Origin: Merdibacter sp965119685
GTDB taxonomy: Bacteria > Bacillota_I > Bacilli_A > Erysipelotrichales > Erysipelotrichaceae
Length of the DNA stretch: 64,000 bases
Assembly (NCBI GenBank): GCA_965119685.1
Contig: OZ221971.1
Coordinates: forward strand, 930,001-994,000
Direction: 5' to 3'
Of this stretch, positions 17,819 to 26,753 are shown piece by piece (positions within the stretch are counted from its first letter, which is position 1; the number at the start of each line of letters is the position of its first letter). Made by a program: the position numbers and the translations under genes. The notes below the pieces were generated by a model that had not been told where the DNA came from, made no database searches, and saw only the letters and a program-made list of their open reading frames with translations.

Positions 17819-19567
17819 TTATTGAACCTTAATTCTACGGTTGGAATCTGCAAGCTTTCTTACATACTGCTCAGGGGTAATCTGGTCAAGGAAGTCAATA
17901 ACCTTCTGGCTTTCACCGTCTTTTTCAGCGAATTCAGCTCTGAAATCGACAATCTCAGCGAGAATAGCTCTGATGATTTGAGAACCGTTCTTGCGTTTTT
18001 CCTCAAACTTGACTTCAATATTCTGATGAATCTGTTCAACCTTCCTCTTCTTGGAGAAATGGTTGATCACCATACCAATGCCAGCGATAATTGCAATCAG
18101 CCCAAGGAGTCCGCTTCCGGCACTCATCATAATTAAACCGATGGCGCTGATTGCTGCACCGCCCCACAAACAGAATTTCTCAAATCCGGAGAGGAGCACC
18201 TGTGCAAGTGCACTTTCCTCTTCTTTGTCAACCAAGTCATTGAATTTACTGATAATTTCCGTTTCATTTTGACCGTCGGAAGTTTTATCGTTAAAGGTAT
18301 CAACATTGATTTCGATTTCATTTGGGATTTTCATCCTGTTTTGAGCCACAACATCGTTGTACGCATTACTGATCCACTCCTTGGAAAGAGCAATGGCAAA
18401 CTTCTGAGTAGAAGCACTTGCGTGGGAACTCTCCGGCTTCATAGCTGCATCGGTAAGCAGTTGAGTGAAATCCTTATGTTCCTCAAAGGCAGTTTGCTCA
18501 ACTGCCATATTCCGACGAGCTCGGTTTTCATCACCATCAAAGTCGATAATGAACTGATTGTATTTTTCTTCTTTTCTCAGAGGGATTTCTTCTTCGTCAA
18601 ATTCAGAAACCAAAGTATTCAGGATCTCGTCAAGCTGTGCCTTCAAAGCGTCTGTTGAAGCTTCCTGTTCAAAGATTGCGGTGAAATAGCCTAGGATTTC
18701 AGCATGGAGCATAGCTCCTTCCATGATATCCTGCAGAGCAGGCCAGGTCTTGCTGTACTTGCGAAGATATGCATAATTGTTAGTTTCAAGAGGCTTCCTC
18801 TTGAGGTTGATTGCATCGGCCCACTGCTTTGTCTGCTGCTCAATAAAACCAGGCTTGTCCGCAAGATGCTCGAGCCATTCGCCCATCTGTCTGGAAACAA
18901 CGCCTTCAGAGTCTACCCCAAGCAAACCACTTGCGAAAGCGTCAAGGATAATCACCGTCTTCCTGTCGAGGTTTTCTTCATCCTGGTTAGCGAGATAACG
19001 CTGAGTCCATTTGAGTGCAGCGTTCTTGCGGTCGGCCCTACGGCAAATCAAGGCAAAGAACAGAGAAGTCTTTTCATCGTTTCTCTTGATACCTTCCTTA
19101 AGAGCACGTTCGGCTAATTCGGGCTGGTCGTTAATCCAAGCAGCGAGTGCTACCAAACAAGGAGCCAACCAATATCCAGGGGTGGAAATCATAAGTTCCT
19201 CAGTAGCATTGCTGATAGTGTCTTTCTTGACAATACCAATATCATCCGCTTGGAGAATACCGGTGGTAGTTCTTCTTACAATGTCGTAGTGACCAAAACG
19301 CTTCTCCATCTCCTGCCTGATTTGAATAACTCTTTGCTGTGCTTTAGACAAAGTGTTCGCTCTAACCTGAAGCTGCACAAAGTTGTTGAAATCACGTGCC
19401 AAAGCGCCGATTTCGTCGTAAATGATCTTAACATTGTCGTTTACACGGTCAACGTTATTGTCGATTACTTCGAGGTTGTTGTTCAGCGTACCGAGATTGT
19501 TGTTAATGGCTCTTAAGCCATTTTCAATCGCACTTAGCTTAGCTGAACTGATTGCATGATCTGCCAT
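17819..19567 (-). CDS. coiled-coil membrane protein, first gene of the AAA+ ATPase operon
   Basis: A 582-residue protein. Residues 10-75 form a striking heptad repeat rich in asparagine (AINNNLGTLNNNLEVIDNNVDRV), then a long helical body of about 350 residues with a TPR-like look (ALAAWINDQPELAERALKEG). Near residues 455-500 there is a hydrophobic hairpin (WGGAAISAIGLIMMSAGSG and LLGLIAIIAGIGMVINHF), and the C-terminus is a charged helix. I do not recognise the family. The ATG at 19567 is eight bases after AAAGGAGG. It is the promoter-proximal gene of the operon. Confidence 0.75.
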   Translation of the reverse strand: MADHAISSAKLSAIENGLRAINNNLGTLNNNLEVIDNNVDRVNDNVKIIYDEIGALARDFNNFVQLQVRANTLSKAQQRVIQIRQEMEKRFGHYDIVRRTTTGILQADDIGIVKKDTISNATEELMISTPGYWLAPCLVALAAWINDQPELAERALKEGIKRNDEKTSLFFALICRRADRKNAALKWTQRYLANQDEENLDRKTVIILDAFASGLLGVDSEGVVSRQMGEWLEHLADKPGFIEQQTKQWADAINLKRKPLETNNYAYLRKYSKTWPALQDIMEGAMLHAEILGYFTAIFEQEASTDALKAQLDEILNTLVSEFDEEEIPLRKEEKYNQFIIDFDGDENRARRNMAVEQTAFEEHKDFTQLLTDAAMKPESSHASASTQKFAIALSKEWISNAYNDVVAQNRMKIPNEIEINVDTFNDKTSDGQNETEIISKFNDLVDKEEESALAQVLLSGFEKFCLWGGAAISAIGLIMMSAGSGLLGLIAIIAGIGMVINHFSKKRKVEQIHQNIEVKFEEKRKNGSQIIRAILAEIVDFRAEFAEKDGESQKVIDFLDQITPEQYVRKLADSNRRIKVQ

Positions 19568-19640
19568 CACTTTTTCCTCCTTTGACTTTTAAGTAGTTAT
19601 TGTCAAAAAGTGTCCGTTTTGATAGCCACAAACTTACTTT

Positions 19641-19669
19641 ATTATACAGTGGCTGAATTTACAAGTGAA
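19641..19669 (-). promoter_or_regulatory. promoter of the AAA+ ATPase operon
   Basis: On the minus strand: TTCACT (19669-19664), a 17-base spacer and a perfect TATAAT (19646-19641), 73 bases before the first start codon. It indicates that the operon is transcribed as its own unit. Confidence 0.65.
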
Positions 19670-19822
19670 TTCCCGGCTTTTTCGACAAAATTCGGTAGAA
19701 CCACTCTTGGTCAATATCCAGAGGAACCATTATCAAAAGGGACTCTTTTGCGCTGCGTGCGCTTGTTGAAATGCGGCTGGAATCGGCGAGTAAGCGCGAT
19801 GGCAAAGCTTACAAACTGCACT

Positions 19823-20215
19823 TTAAACAATCACATCGGCAAGGTTGAGCGAAGAGATGATCAACAGCGCGACAAACAGCAACAGCAGGATCGCTTCAAA
19901 AACCAAAAGATAGATGAAATAACGATGATCTTCCCGATGCCGGGAGATGCTCTGACAGCGGCTTTTAATCAGCCAAGGGATGCAAGGCAGCAAAAACATC
20001 AGGGCGATGAACAGAAATTCGGGTGCACGTGTCATCATCATGACGGGGATGAAGCAAAGCGAGATGACAAAAAGCAGTGCCGAAAAATATGTGGGATAAA
20101 GGAGCGAACAATCCGATGTCCGGCGCAGATGCTTCAAAAAGCGATCGACAACCAAAGGAAGCGACGCCAGCAGAAGAAATAAGATTCCCATGAGAATGAG
20201 ATGAACAGGTTTCAT
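19823..20215 (-). CDS. small integral membrane protein, function unknown
   Basis: A 130-residue protein with four membrane helices (VHLILMGILFLLLASLPLVV, LYPTYFSALLFVISLCFIPVM, EFLFIALMFLLPCIPWLI, YLLVFEAILLLLFVALLII). The family is not recognised. The ATG at 20215 follows GGAGGTATACG; longer versions of the frame have no ribosome site. GC content is back to that of the core chromosome, so it lies outside the accessory block. Confidence 0.65.
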   Translation of the reverse strand: MKPVHLILMGILFLLLASLPLVVDRFLKHLRRTSDCSLLYPTYFSALLFVISLCFIPVMMMTRAPEFLFIALMFLLPCIPWLIKSRCQSISRHREDHRYFIYLLVFEAILLLLFVALLIISSLNLADVIV

Positions 20216-21017
20216 CGTATACCTCCATTTCTCCACATCGAAAGTCATGTGGTAACAGCTATTGTAAGAAAGTGCAGAATTGCCGATTGATAACGGCGCT
20301 ATCAGCGTTCTGTCATCAGAAACGCATTTGATTGCCGGATGAGGAAGAGGGGAAGACCGCTGCTGCTGCGGCATTGAAAAGGCGATAGGGATGGCAAGCA
20401 CATCAGAGGATGAAAGTAAACGGGCATGTATGTCTGTTGCCTATGGATGAATTGCCGTTGTCAGTCAGACGCTCAAACACATACCGGTCGGGATGCGGCC
20501 GCGGTTTATTCTCAAAACAGGGGCGAAATATTCCCGTTGGGAAATTGTTTTCAATAGGTATTTTCTAATGTTACCATACAATAGGCCTGCGGGAATTGCA
20601 AGCGTTTTGGCATAAGAGGGAAGCTTGAAAGAAAAAAACGCATCTTTCTTTTCTTCTCGGATGTCGGTAAAAGTGAAAAGCGGGGAAACATAAAAATATG
20701 GGGATGGTCCCGCACGGGATTTATCAATGCGAAAGAGGTGGGCCGCATCCAAGCAGGATAGAACGCTGCGGCAGACATATTGCCTAGACAAAAAGATGGG
20801 GAGCGAGCGGGCGAATGGCCGTTCATCAGCAAAGCGAGGAATGAGCGATCAGGATTTGTGTAAAGATGGGCAAGCGTGATGAGCGCATCGTGGCCGATTG
20901 CAGAAAATCCGTGCGATACAAACGCGCAGACGGTGTAAAAAAAGCGTCCTCGATACAGGCTTTCAGCGGCAAAACACTTACAGATATGAAATATTTAATG
21001 AAAAAATAGCGATTCTG
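20216..21017. other. 800-base intergenic region with no supported gene
   Basis: Open frames here have no ribosome sites and encode composition typical of out-of-frame translation. I see no RNA gene, and no clear terminator or repeat. Confidence 0.4.
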
Positions 21018-21026
21018 TGCGATAAT
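21018..21026 (+). promoter_or_regulatory. possible extended -10 promoter for rnmV
   Basis: TGCGATAAT, an extended -10 with a GATAAT hexamer, 26 bases before the rnmV start. The -35 region is weak. Confidence 0.4.
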
Positions 21027-21052
21027 ACCAACAAGCAAGGGGGTAGGGACAT

Positions 21053-21595
21053 TTGAAGATCAAGGAAGTGATCGTCGTCGAGGGGCGTCATGACACCAAT
21101 GTGCTCCAGCAGTATTTCGACTGTGAGACGATCGAGACAAACGGACTTTCGCTCAGCGAAGAGACCCTGCGGCTGATCGCGGCGGCGAAAGAGCGCTGCG
21201 GCGTTATCATCTTCACCGATCCCGACCATCCCGGAGAGGTGATCAGAAGGCGGATCAACGAAGCGGTCGATGGCTGCAAGAACGCCTATATCGCCAAAAA
21301 TAAAGCCAAGACATCGCGTAAGGTCGGTGTGGAGCACGCCAGCCGCGAGGATTTGCAGGAGGCCTTGTGCCATTGCTTCACCTACACGCAGCAGACACAA
21401 GCGAGCATCACGATGATGCAGCTGCTGGAGCTGGGCTTGCAGGGACAAAAGGACAGTGGAGCGCGCAGAGCCTGGCTGGGAAAGGCGTATCATCTGGGAA
21501 AACCAAACGCCAAAACGCTTCTCAAGCGCTTAAACCTGTTGCAGGTGGATGCGCAGGAGGTGCGCGAACAGTTAGCGAAAGGGGGATTCGCATGA
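21053..21595 (+). CDS. rnmV: ribonuclease M5
   Basis: A 180-residue Toprim-domain nuclease that matures the 5S rRNA precursor. The Toprim glutamate is in VVEGRHDTNVL at residues 8-18, TNG near 37, and the DxD motif in FTDPDHPGE near 60. The length matches the family. The start is TTG at 21053 behind AGGGGGTAGGG. Its last base pair overlaps ksgA (ATGA), the conserved Firmicutes order rnmV-ksgA. Confidence 0.93.
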   Translation: MKIKEVIVVEGRHDTNVLQQYFDCETIETNGLSLSEETLRLIAAAKERCGVIIFTDPDHPGEVIRRRINEAVDGCKNAYIAKNKAKTSRKVGVEHASREDLQEALCHCFTYTQQTQASITMMQLLELGLQGQKDSGARRAWLGKAYHLGKPNAKTLLKRLNLLQVDAQEVREQLAKGGFA

Positions 21596-22494
21596 AGAAG
21601 ATCATCGCTACGCCCTCTGTCACCAATGAGATTTTAAAGCGCCATGCGCTGTTTGCCAAAAAGAATTACGGACAGAACTTTCTGGTGGACAGCGGCGTTG
21701 TCGATAAGATCGCCCGCAATGCGATCATCAGCGATCACTGCGTCGCCTTTGAGATCGGTCCGGGGATCGGTGCTTTGACCCAGTGGCTGTGCCGGTATGC
21801 GAAACAGGTCGTCTCCTTTGAAATCGATGAGCGATTGAAAGACGTGCTTGCGGATACGCTAGCCGACGCCGATAACTTTACGCTGGTGATGGAAGATTTC
21901 TTGCAGGTGGACTTAGCGAAATGGACACAGCGTTATCGCAGGGAGGGGTATGATGTCGTCATCGCCGCCAATCTGCCATATTATATAACGACGCCGATTC
22001 TTTTTCGCATCTTTGAATCACAGGCAGAGATCGATGCGATTACGGTCATGATGCAAAAAGAGGTCGCCGATCGTTTTTACGCCAAGCCCGGCAGCAAGGA
22101 TTACAACGCGCTCAGCGTCATCACGCAGTTTCGCTGCAGCGTGCATCCGGTGATGAAAGTGCCGCGCAACGTCTTTCTGCCCAAGCCCAACGTAGACAGC
22201 GCTGTGGTGCAGTTTCGCTTTATCGATCATCCCGCCTTGGATGAGCAGCAGTTTTTTGCGATGGTGAAAGCATGCTTCGCCATGCGCAGAAAGACCATTC
22301 TTAACAACTTCGCCTCCTGCTTTGAAAACAAGGAACAGGCGGCGCGGGTGTTGAACGCTGCCGGTATCGATCCCGCCGCGCGCAGCGAGCAGCTATCACT
22401 GGAGGCGTTTTTACGGCTGTATGAGGTGTATGAATATGAAAGTAGAAGCAAATGCGAAAATCAATCTGGTATTGGATGTCGTCAGACGCCGTGA
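21592..22494 (+). CDS. ksgA: 16S rRNA dimethyladenosine transferase (KsgA)
   Basis: A 300-residue SAM-dependent enzyme that dimethylates two adjacent adenosines at the 3' end of 16S rRNA. Motifs are NYGQNFLVDSGVVDKI near residue 24, the SAM loop EIGPGIGALT near 51, and NLPYYITTPIL near 128. The last 20 residues (EYESRSKCENQSGIG...) lie inside the overlap with ispE and look unlike the family, so the C-terminus is probably a read-on tail. The start overlaps the rnmV stop. Confidence 0.95.
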   Translation: MKKIIATPSVTNEILKRHALFAKKNYGQNFLVDSGVVDKIARNAIISDHCVAFEIGPGIGALTQWLCRYAKQVVSFEIDERLKDVLADTLADADNFTLVMEDFLQVDLAKWTQRYRREGYDVVIAANLPYYITTPILFRIFESQAEIDAITVMMQKEVADRFYAKPGSKDYNALSVITQFRCSVHPVMKVPRNVFLPKPNVDSAVVQFRFIDHPALDEQQFFAMVKACFAMRRKTILNNFASCFENKEQAARVLNAAGIDPAARSEQLSLEAFLRLYEVYEYESRSKCENQSGIGCRQTP

Positions 22495-23275
22495 GGATGG
22501 CTATCACGATCTGCGCATGATCATGCTGCCATTAGCGCTGCATGATACCTTAGAGGTGACCCTCGCACAGGAAGATCGCTTATTTTGCGATGATCCTCGC
22601 GTGCCCCTCACAAATGACAATTTGATTTTCCGCGCACTTTCCTATCTGCGAAAGCGCTGGGGAATGGACGCGCATTTTCACATCAAGCTGCATAAGCGCA
22701 TCCCCATGGAAGCGGGACTCGCCGGGGGCAGTGCCGATGCCGGTGCGATCATCCGTGCGGCAATGCAGCTGACAAAGCTGGAAGCGCCGATGGAGGCAGT
22801 CGCAAAAGAAGCAAAACAGGTGGGGGCGGATGTTCCTTTCTGCGTCTATAACCGCTGTGCCCGTGTGGAGGGCATCGGCGAACAGATTTCCGCATTGGAT
22901 GTGAATTGTGATTTTGAGATTTTGTTGGTGAAGCCGCAAAGCGGCGTATCGACCAAGCGCGCCTATGAGCTGCTGGACTTTGACCGCGTCACGCATCCCG
23001 ATGTCGATCTCGTCGAGCGCTGTCTGCGGACAGATGCGTATGAGACCTTGTGCAGCGCTTTGGGCAACACGCTGGAATACAGCGCCTTTTTGTTGAACCC
23101 GCAGGTTGCCAAGCTCAAAGAAGCGCTTGTTTGCGATGGAGTGGACGCTGCGCTGATGTCCGGCAGCGGCTCCACCGTGTTTGCCATCGGCCGCGATCAT
23201 TGTCAGCTTGCCCAATTGGAGGAACGCTATCGCAAGCAGGGGTATTTTACCACTCTGACCAAACGCAGGGGATAG
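22436..23275 (+). CDS. ispE: 4-diphosphocytidyl-2-C-methyl-D-erythritol kinase (IspE)
   Basis: A 279-residue GHMP kinase of the MEP isoprenoid pathway. It shows ANAKINLVLDVVRRREDGYHDL at the N-terminus (quoted in part), the ATP loop PMEAGLAGGSADAGAII near residue 90, and the C-terminal MSGSGSTVFAI motif. The ATG at 22436 lies seven bases after GAGGTG and 59 bases inside the end of ksgA. Other MEP genes are not in the window. Confidence 0.93.
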   Translation: MKVEANAKINLVLDVVRRREDGYHDLRMIMLPLALHDTLEVTLAQEDRLFCDDPRVPLTNDNLIFRALSYLRKRWGMDAHFHIKLHKRIPMEAGLAGGSADAGAIIRAAMQLTKLEAPMEAVAKEAKQVGADVPFCVYNRCARVEGIGEQISALDVNCDFEILLVKPQSGVSTKRAYELLDFDRVTHPDVDLVERCLRTDAYETLCSALGNTLEYSAFLLNPQVAKLKEALVCDGVDAALMSGSGSTVFAIGRDHCQLAQLEERYRKQGYFTTLTKRRG

Positions 23276-23287
23276 AGGAGGAAGCGT

Positions 23288-24550
23288 ATGGATTGGACTT
23301 CACGAATCAAATCGTTTTATCACCGCAAACTGGATGGATATACCTTTGAGGAGTATCTGATCATGTTTGTTACCTGCTCGATCTTTCTGCCGTATTTTTG
23401 CAGTATGGCGGCGATCGTCATCACGCTTTGTTACCTCGCTGCGACACATCAGCTGATCCCCATCGTCAAACGCACGCCGCGCGCCTTCTTTGCCTTTGCG
23501 TTTTGTGCGCTCTCCTTTGCGGTTTCCGCATATTATCACAATCAGATCGGCATGCTGCAATCGTTTGTGATGCTGCTCATCTTCGTCTACTACATGTTTT
23601 ATCGCAGCGTCATCACGAAGCGTCTGCTGATTTTGCTGATCGACGCCTGCTGTATCATCTCGATATTTTGCTTTATCTGGGCGCTCATGGAGTATTTCCG
23701 CATCATCGATCATTTCGATTATAGCTTTTTTGCGCTGGAGGTCGAGGATGAACCGCGCTGGCGGGTCAATTCGACGTTTTACAATGCCAACCTCTATGCG
23801 ATGATGATCGAGTTTCTGGTGCTGTGCTGTGTGTATAAGCTGTTATATTCCAAAACGCTGCGGCGCATTTTGTTTTACTGGTGCATCATCCTGCTCAACC
23901 TTTTCGCCCTGTATCTGACGGGCTGCCGTACGGCGTGGGCTTCTTTTGTCGTCGCCATTCCGGTGATGTTTTTCCTCACGCGCCACTGGAAGTCGTTTAC
24001 GGCTTCGATGGCTTTGCTCATCGGCGGTGTCAGCGCGGTGCTGATCGATCCCGGGCTGCTGCCGCGCAGCGGGTTTCTGGATTCCTTCATCGTCCGCGGA
24101 CGGATATGGAAGACGGCAATCAAGGCGATTCGCGACCACCTCTTTTTCGGCGGGGGACCGCAGTGTTATCAGCTGTTTTACCCTCTGTATCACGGGCGTA
24201 AGGCAAAGCATGCGCATAATGTGCTCTTAGATCCGCTTTTGAGCTATGGTATCGTGGGACTGCTGTTGATATTTGCCTATTTCTGGGTCAATCTCAAGGA
24301 AATCGTCCGTCTGTATACCAAGCGCTATGATGTGCCGCTGTTTGCGCTGATCGTCGCGTTTTTGCTGACGGTGCTGATTCACGGAGTGCTGGACTATACG
24401 ATCAACTGGATTCAGACGGCGATGCTGTTTTTGATGGTGTTCTCCGCAAGCGCGATCTATGTCAATAACGGCGGACAGCCGGAGACGCAGGGAAACGTGG
24501 ACTTTGAGAAGGGATGCTCTAAGCGGCGCCGTTTCTTAAAAAGAGATTAA
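23288..24550 (+). CDS. O-antigen ligase / polymerase family membrane protein (Wzy_C)
   Basis: A 420-residue protein with about eleven membrane helices and the Wzy_C signature region: LYLTGCRTAWASFVVAIP near residue 210, the periplasmic-side loop FIVRGRIWKTAIKAIRDHLFFGGGP, then HAHNVLLDPLLSYGIVGLLL. Members polymerise or ligate surface polysaccharides on lipid carriers. There are no sugar transferases beside it, so the substrate is open. AGAGGAGGAAGCGT precedes the ATG, 12 bases after ispE, so it may be co-transcribed. Confidence 0.8.
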   Translation: MDWTSRIKSFYHRKLDGYTFEEYLIMFVTCSIFLPYFCSMAAIVITLCYLAATHQLIPIVKRTPRAFFAFAFCALSFAVSAYYHNQIGMLQSFVMLLIFVYYMFYRSVITKRLLILLIDACCIISIFCFIWALMEYFRIIDHFDYSFFALEVEDEPRWRVNSTFYNANLYAMMIEFLVLCCVYKLLYSKTLRRILFYWCIILLNLFALYLTGCRTAWASFVVAIPVMFFLTRHWKSFTASMALLIGGVSAVLIDPGLLPRSGFLDSFIVRGRIWKTAIKAIRDHLFFGGGPQCYQLFYPLYHGRKAKHAHNVLLDPLLSYGIVGLLLIFAYFWVNLKEIVRLYTKRYDVPLFALIVAFLLTVLIHGVLDYTINWIQTAMLFLMVFSASAIYVNNGGQPETQGNVDFEKGCSKRRRFLKRD

Positions 24551-24622
24551 GCGGTGATGGGCGCGGTTTGGGACTGATCCCGAAAAGCAAAGGGAAGAAA
24601 GCGTTCAAATATATTGGTTATG

Positions 24623-24694
24623 AGACTCTAAGTGTGTTTGCAATGATGCTGTTATCATGGTTGATGAAGGAAACACGGAGAGTCTTTTCTTTTA
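24623..24694 (+). terminator. long terminator-like hairpin
   Basis: AGACTCT pairs with AGAGTCT, and TGTGTTT with AAACAC inside it. The stem is followed by TTTTCTTTT. It lies 72 bases after the Wzy_C gene; the long loop makes strength uncertain. Confidence 0.5.
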
Positions 24695-24865
24695 GATGAC
24701 ATACGCATGAGAAATGCTTGATGTATCGACAGTGAAGCCGTATGTCAACAGCTGTTTGTTGTCATAATGTCCGTCAGCGATGATGATCCATAGTGTTTTC
24801 CCTCATTTTACGTGCTTGATGATGAATAGTGAGAACAATCCTTTGACAACAATGCGCCTCGTCAT

Positions 24866-24894
24866 TTGAAAAAGCATGCGTCATCCGTTACAAT
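24866..24894 (+). promoter_or_regulatory. sigma-A type promoter
   Basis: TTGAAA (24866-24871), a 17-base spacer and TACAAT (24889-24894), 23 bases before the DUF1146 start. Confidence 0.65.
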
Positions 24895-24917
24895 AGAGGA
24901 AGAAAAGAGGGATGCTG

Positions 24918-25124
24918 ATGGAATATGCGATCGTAAAGCTGGCGCTCTATCTGCTTTGTTTCCTCGTGTCGCTGTATGCGCTCAGCGGGGTGCGCTTCGA
25001 GCGCTTTGTCAATGTGCGTCAGCCGATAAAGGCGCAGGTGCTGCTGTTGCTTCTGGCGATGGCGCTCGCCTACCTGTGCGCCGGCTTCCTGTTGGAGCTG
25101 ACGATTTTCAATGGCCTCACCTAA
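24918..25124 (+). CDS. DUF1146 family small membrane protein
   Basis: A 68-residue protein with two membrane helices (LALYLLCFLVSLYALSGV and VLLLLLAMALAYLCAGFLLEL) joined by FERFVNVRQPIKAQ, the pattern of the DUF1146/YwzB family of Firmicutes. In Bacillus it lies near the ATP synthase and spoIID region. I start at the second ATG, seven bases after AGAGG. It overlaps the next gene by 14 bases. Confidence 0.8.
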   Translation: MEYAIVKLALYLLCFLVSLYALSGVRFERFVNVRQPIKAQVLLLLLAMALAYLCAGFLLELTIFNGLT

Positions 25125-26709
25125 GCTGTATCAGGTCATTGTGATCGATGATGATATGCGCCGCCAGCTGCATATCAAGAACATGACCGACTGGCATGCG
25201 CTTTCCTGTGAGATCGTCGCCTTTGCCCAAAACAATAAAGATGCTTACCGCCTGTATCGGGAGGTGCGTCCCGACATCATCCTGCTGGGCGTGCGGGGCA
25301 AGCGGCTGGATCGCGTCCCCCTCATTCATCAGATTCGCCGGGAGGATGAGCAGGTGCAGATTCTGCTGCTGATGGAAAGCTTCTCCTATGATCGGGTGCG
25401 CTCCTATATCCGCAGCGGCATCGACGATCTGCTTTTGTTTCCGCTGCTTCGCAAAGAGGGCTTACAGGCGGCGATCACACAGGCCAAAGGAAAAGCCGAT
25501 CGGCAGACGCGCCGTCATGACGCCATCATGGAGGGTGTCATCCGCGAGCTGCAGCAGTGTCTGCTTTTGCGCAAAGAGGATCACTCCAGCGAGGTACAGG
25601 ACTTTGCACAGGTGCTCAGCCATCCGTTTTACGATTTTATCAGGCAGGGCGCTTTGATGGCTTATCTGCGCATCGACCAAATTCATCTGATTCATCACCA
25701 GCGCAAGATCGACCGCAAGCATCTGCGCCGTCAGATCGAACAGATTTTAAACGATCATCACATGGCCTATCCCGATGCGCTGCCTTTGTTTCTCAATCAG
25801 CACAGCGTCATTCTCCTCTTTCCCACCAAGGACGTCACCCAAACCCTGTTTGCCATCCGCACCCTGCATGCGCAGATGCAGCAGCTGCTGAATTACGGGA
25901 TTACGATCATCTTGGGCGAACCGTTTACCAAAGCGCAGGAGATGATGGAACAATTTGACCGCCTGCTGGCATGTAGCCGCAACCGCTTCTATGAAAAAGA
26001 ACAGATTTTGCTGCTCAAAGAGGTGACGCCGGCGCAGTTTCAGCGTTTGCAGCCGGGCGAGGTGCACTTTCATCAGGAGCTGAGCGATGCGGCGCTCGCC
26101 CAGGATTTCCAGCGGGTGAGAGCGATACAAAGCGACATGCTGGATTACATGGAGGAGCACTGCATCCTCCCCAGTGACGTACTGGCGTATTGCACCTTTG
26201 TCGCGCATAACGTCGAAGGCCGTGAGATCACCTATGGCATGAAGCAGCAGGACTTTCCCTTTGCGGATGTCGCCGCGATCATCACCATGTGTGAAACGCT
26301 GGCGATGCTGCGGGAAGAGATGGAACAGATATGGACAGCCGCAGAGGTGTGGACGGCGGAAAAAAACCGCCAGCGATACCGCCGCAATGTCGGCGAATGG
26401 CTGGAGTTCATCCATAACAATCTGCATCGGCCGCTGAGTCTCAAGGAAGTGGCGGCACACTTTCAGGTATCGCCCAGCTATGCCAGCCGTCTGTTTAAGC
26501 AGGAGGTCGGCAAGACCATGATCTCTTATATCAACGAGGAACGGATGAAAGAGGCGCTGCGTCTGCTGAACGAATCGAATTTGAGCGTGCGTGAGATCGC
26601 TTTGCGCATCGGCTATGCGGACCCTTATTACTTCGATCGGCTCTTTCGCCGCTACCATGCGATGACGCCGCGCGAATACCGCAACCGCCTGCGCAAACCC
26701 GGGTCATAA
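25111..26709 (+). CDS. AraC-type regulator with degenerate receiver domain (YesN-like)
   Basis: A 532-residue protein with the YesN layout: receiver (1-120), a long middle region, and a C-terminal double helix-turn-helix AraC domain (SLKEVAAHFQVSPSYASRLFKQE and SVREIALRIGYADPYYFDRLF). The acidic pocket survives (IDDD, 13-15), but the phosphoacceptor position is glycine (PDIILLGVRGK, G60) and the conserved lysine is replaced (LLLFPLL). It should therefore not be switched by ordinary phosphorylation. No histidine kinase lies beside it. The start is inside the DUF1146 gene. Confidence 0.85.
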   Translation: MASPKLYQVIVIDDDMRRQLHIKNMTDWHALSCEIVAFAQNNKDAYRLYREVRPDIILLGVRGKRLDRVPLIHQIRREDEQVQILLLMESFSYDRVRSYIRSGIDDLLLFPLLRKEGLQAAITQAKGKADRQTRRHDAIMEGVIRELQQCLLLRKEDHSSEVQDFAQVLSHPFYDFIRQGALMAYLRIDQIHLIHHQRKIDRKHLRRQIEQILNDHHMAYPDALPLFLNQHSVILLFPTKDVTQTLFAIRTLHAQMQQLLNYGITIILGEPFTKAQEMMEQFDRLLACSRNRFYEKEQILLLKEVTPAQFQRLQPGEVHFHQELSDAALAQDFQRVRAIQSDMLDYMEEHCILPSDVLAYCTFVAHNVEGREITYGMKQQDFPFADVAAIITMCETLAMLREEMEQIWTAAEVWTAEKNRQRYRRNVGEWLEFIHNNLHRPLSLKEVAAHFQVSPSYASRLFKQEVGKTMISYINEERMKEALRLLNESNLSVREIALRIGYADPYYFDRLFRRYHAMTPREYRNRLRKPGS

Positions 26710-26713
26710 AATC

Positions 26714-26753
26714 ATCACATTCTCATATAGTTAGATGAGGATGTGATTTTTTT
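26714..26753 (+). terminator. terminator overlapping the spoIID start
   Basis: ATCACATTCTCAT pairs with ATGAGGATGTGAT (one G-T pair) around ATAGTTAG, followed by seven T. It ends the AraC gene. Its 3' arm holds the only ribosome-site-like sequence (GATGAGG) of the following spoIID gene, and the T-run reaches the likely start codon. Confidence 0.75.

Noticed and set aside
20465..20832. Minus-strand frames of 90-108 codons in the 20-21 kb gap
   Set aside because: No ribosome sites, mutually overlapping, and no recognisable domain.
24842..24847. Perfect TTGACA upstream of DUF1146
   Set aside because: The only -10 (24889-24894) is too far for it; TTGAAA at 24866 has the correct 17-base spacing.
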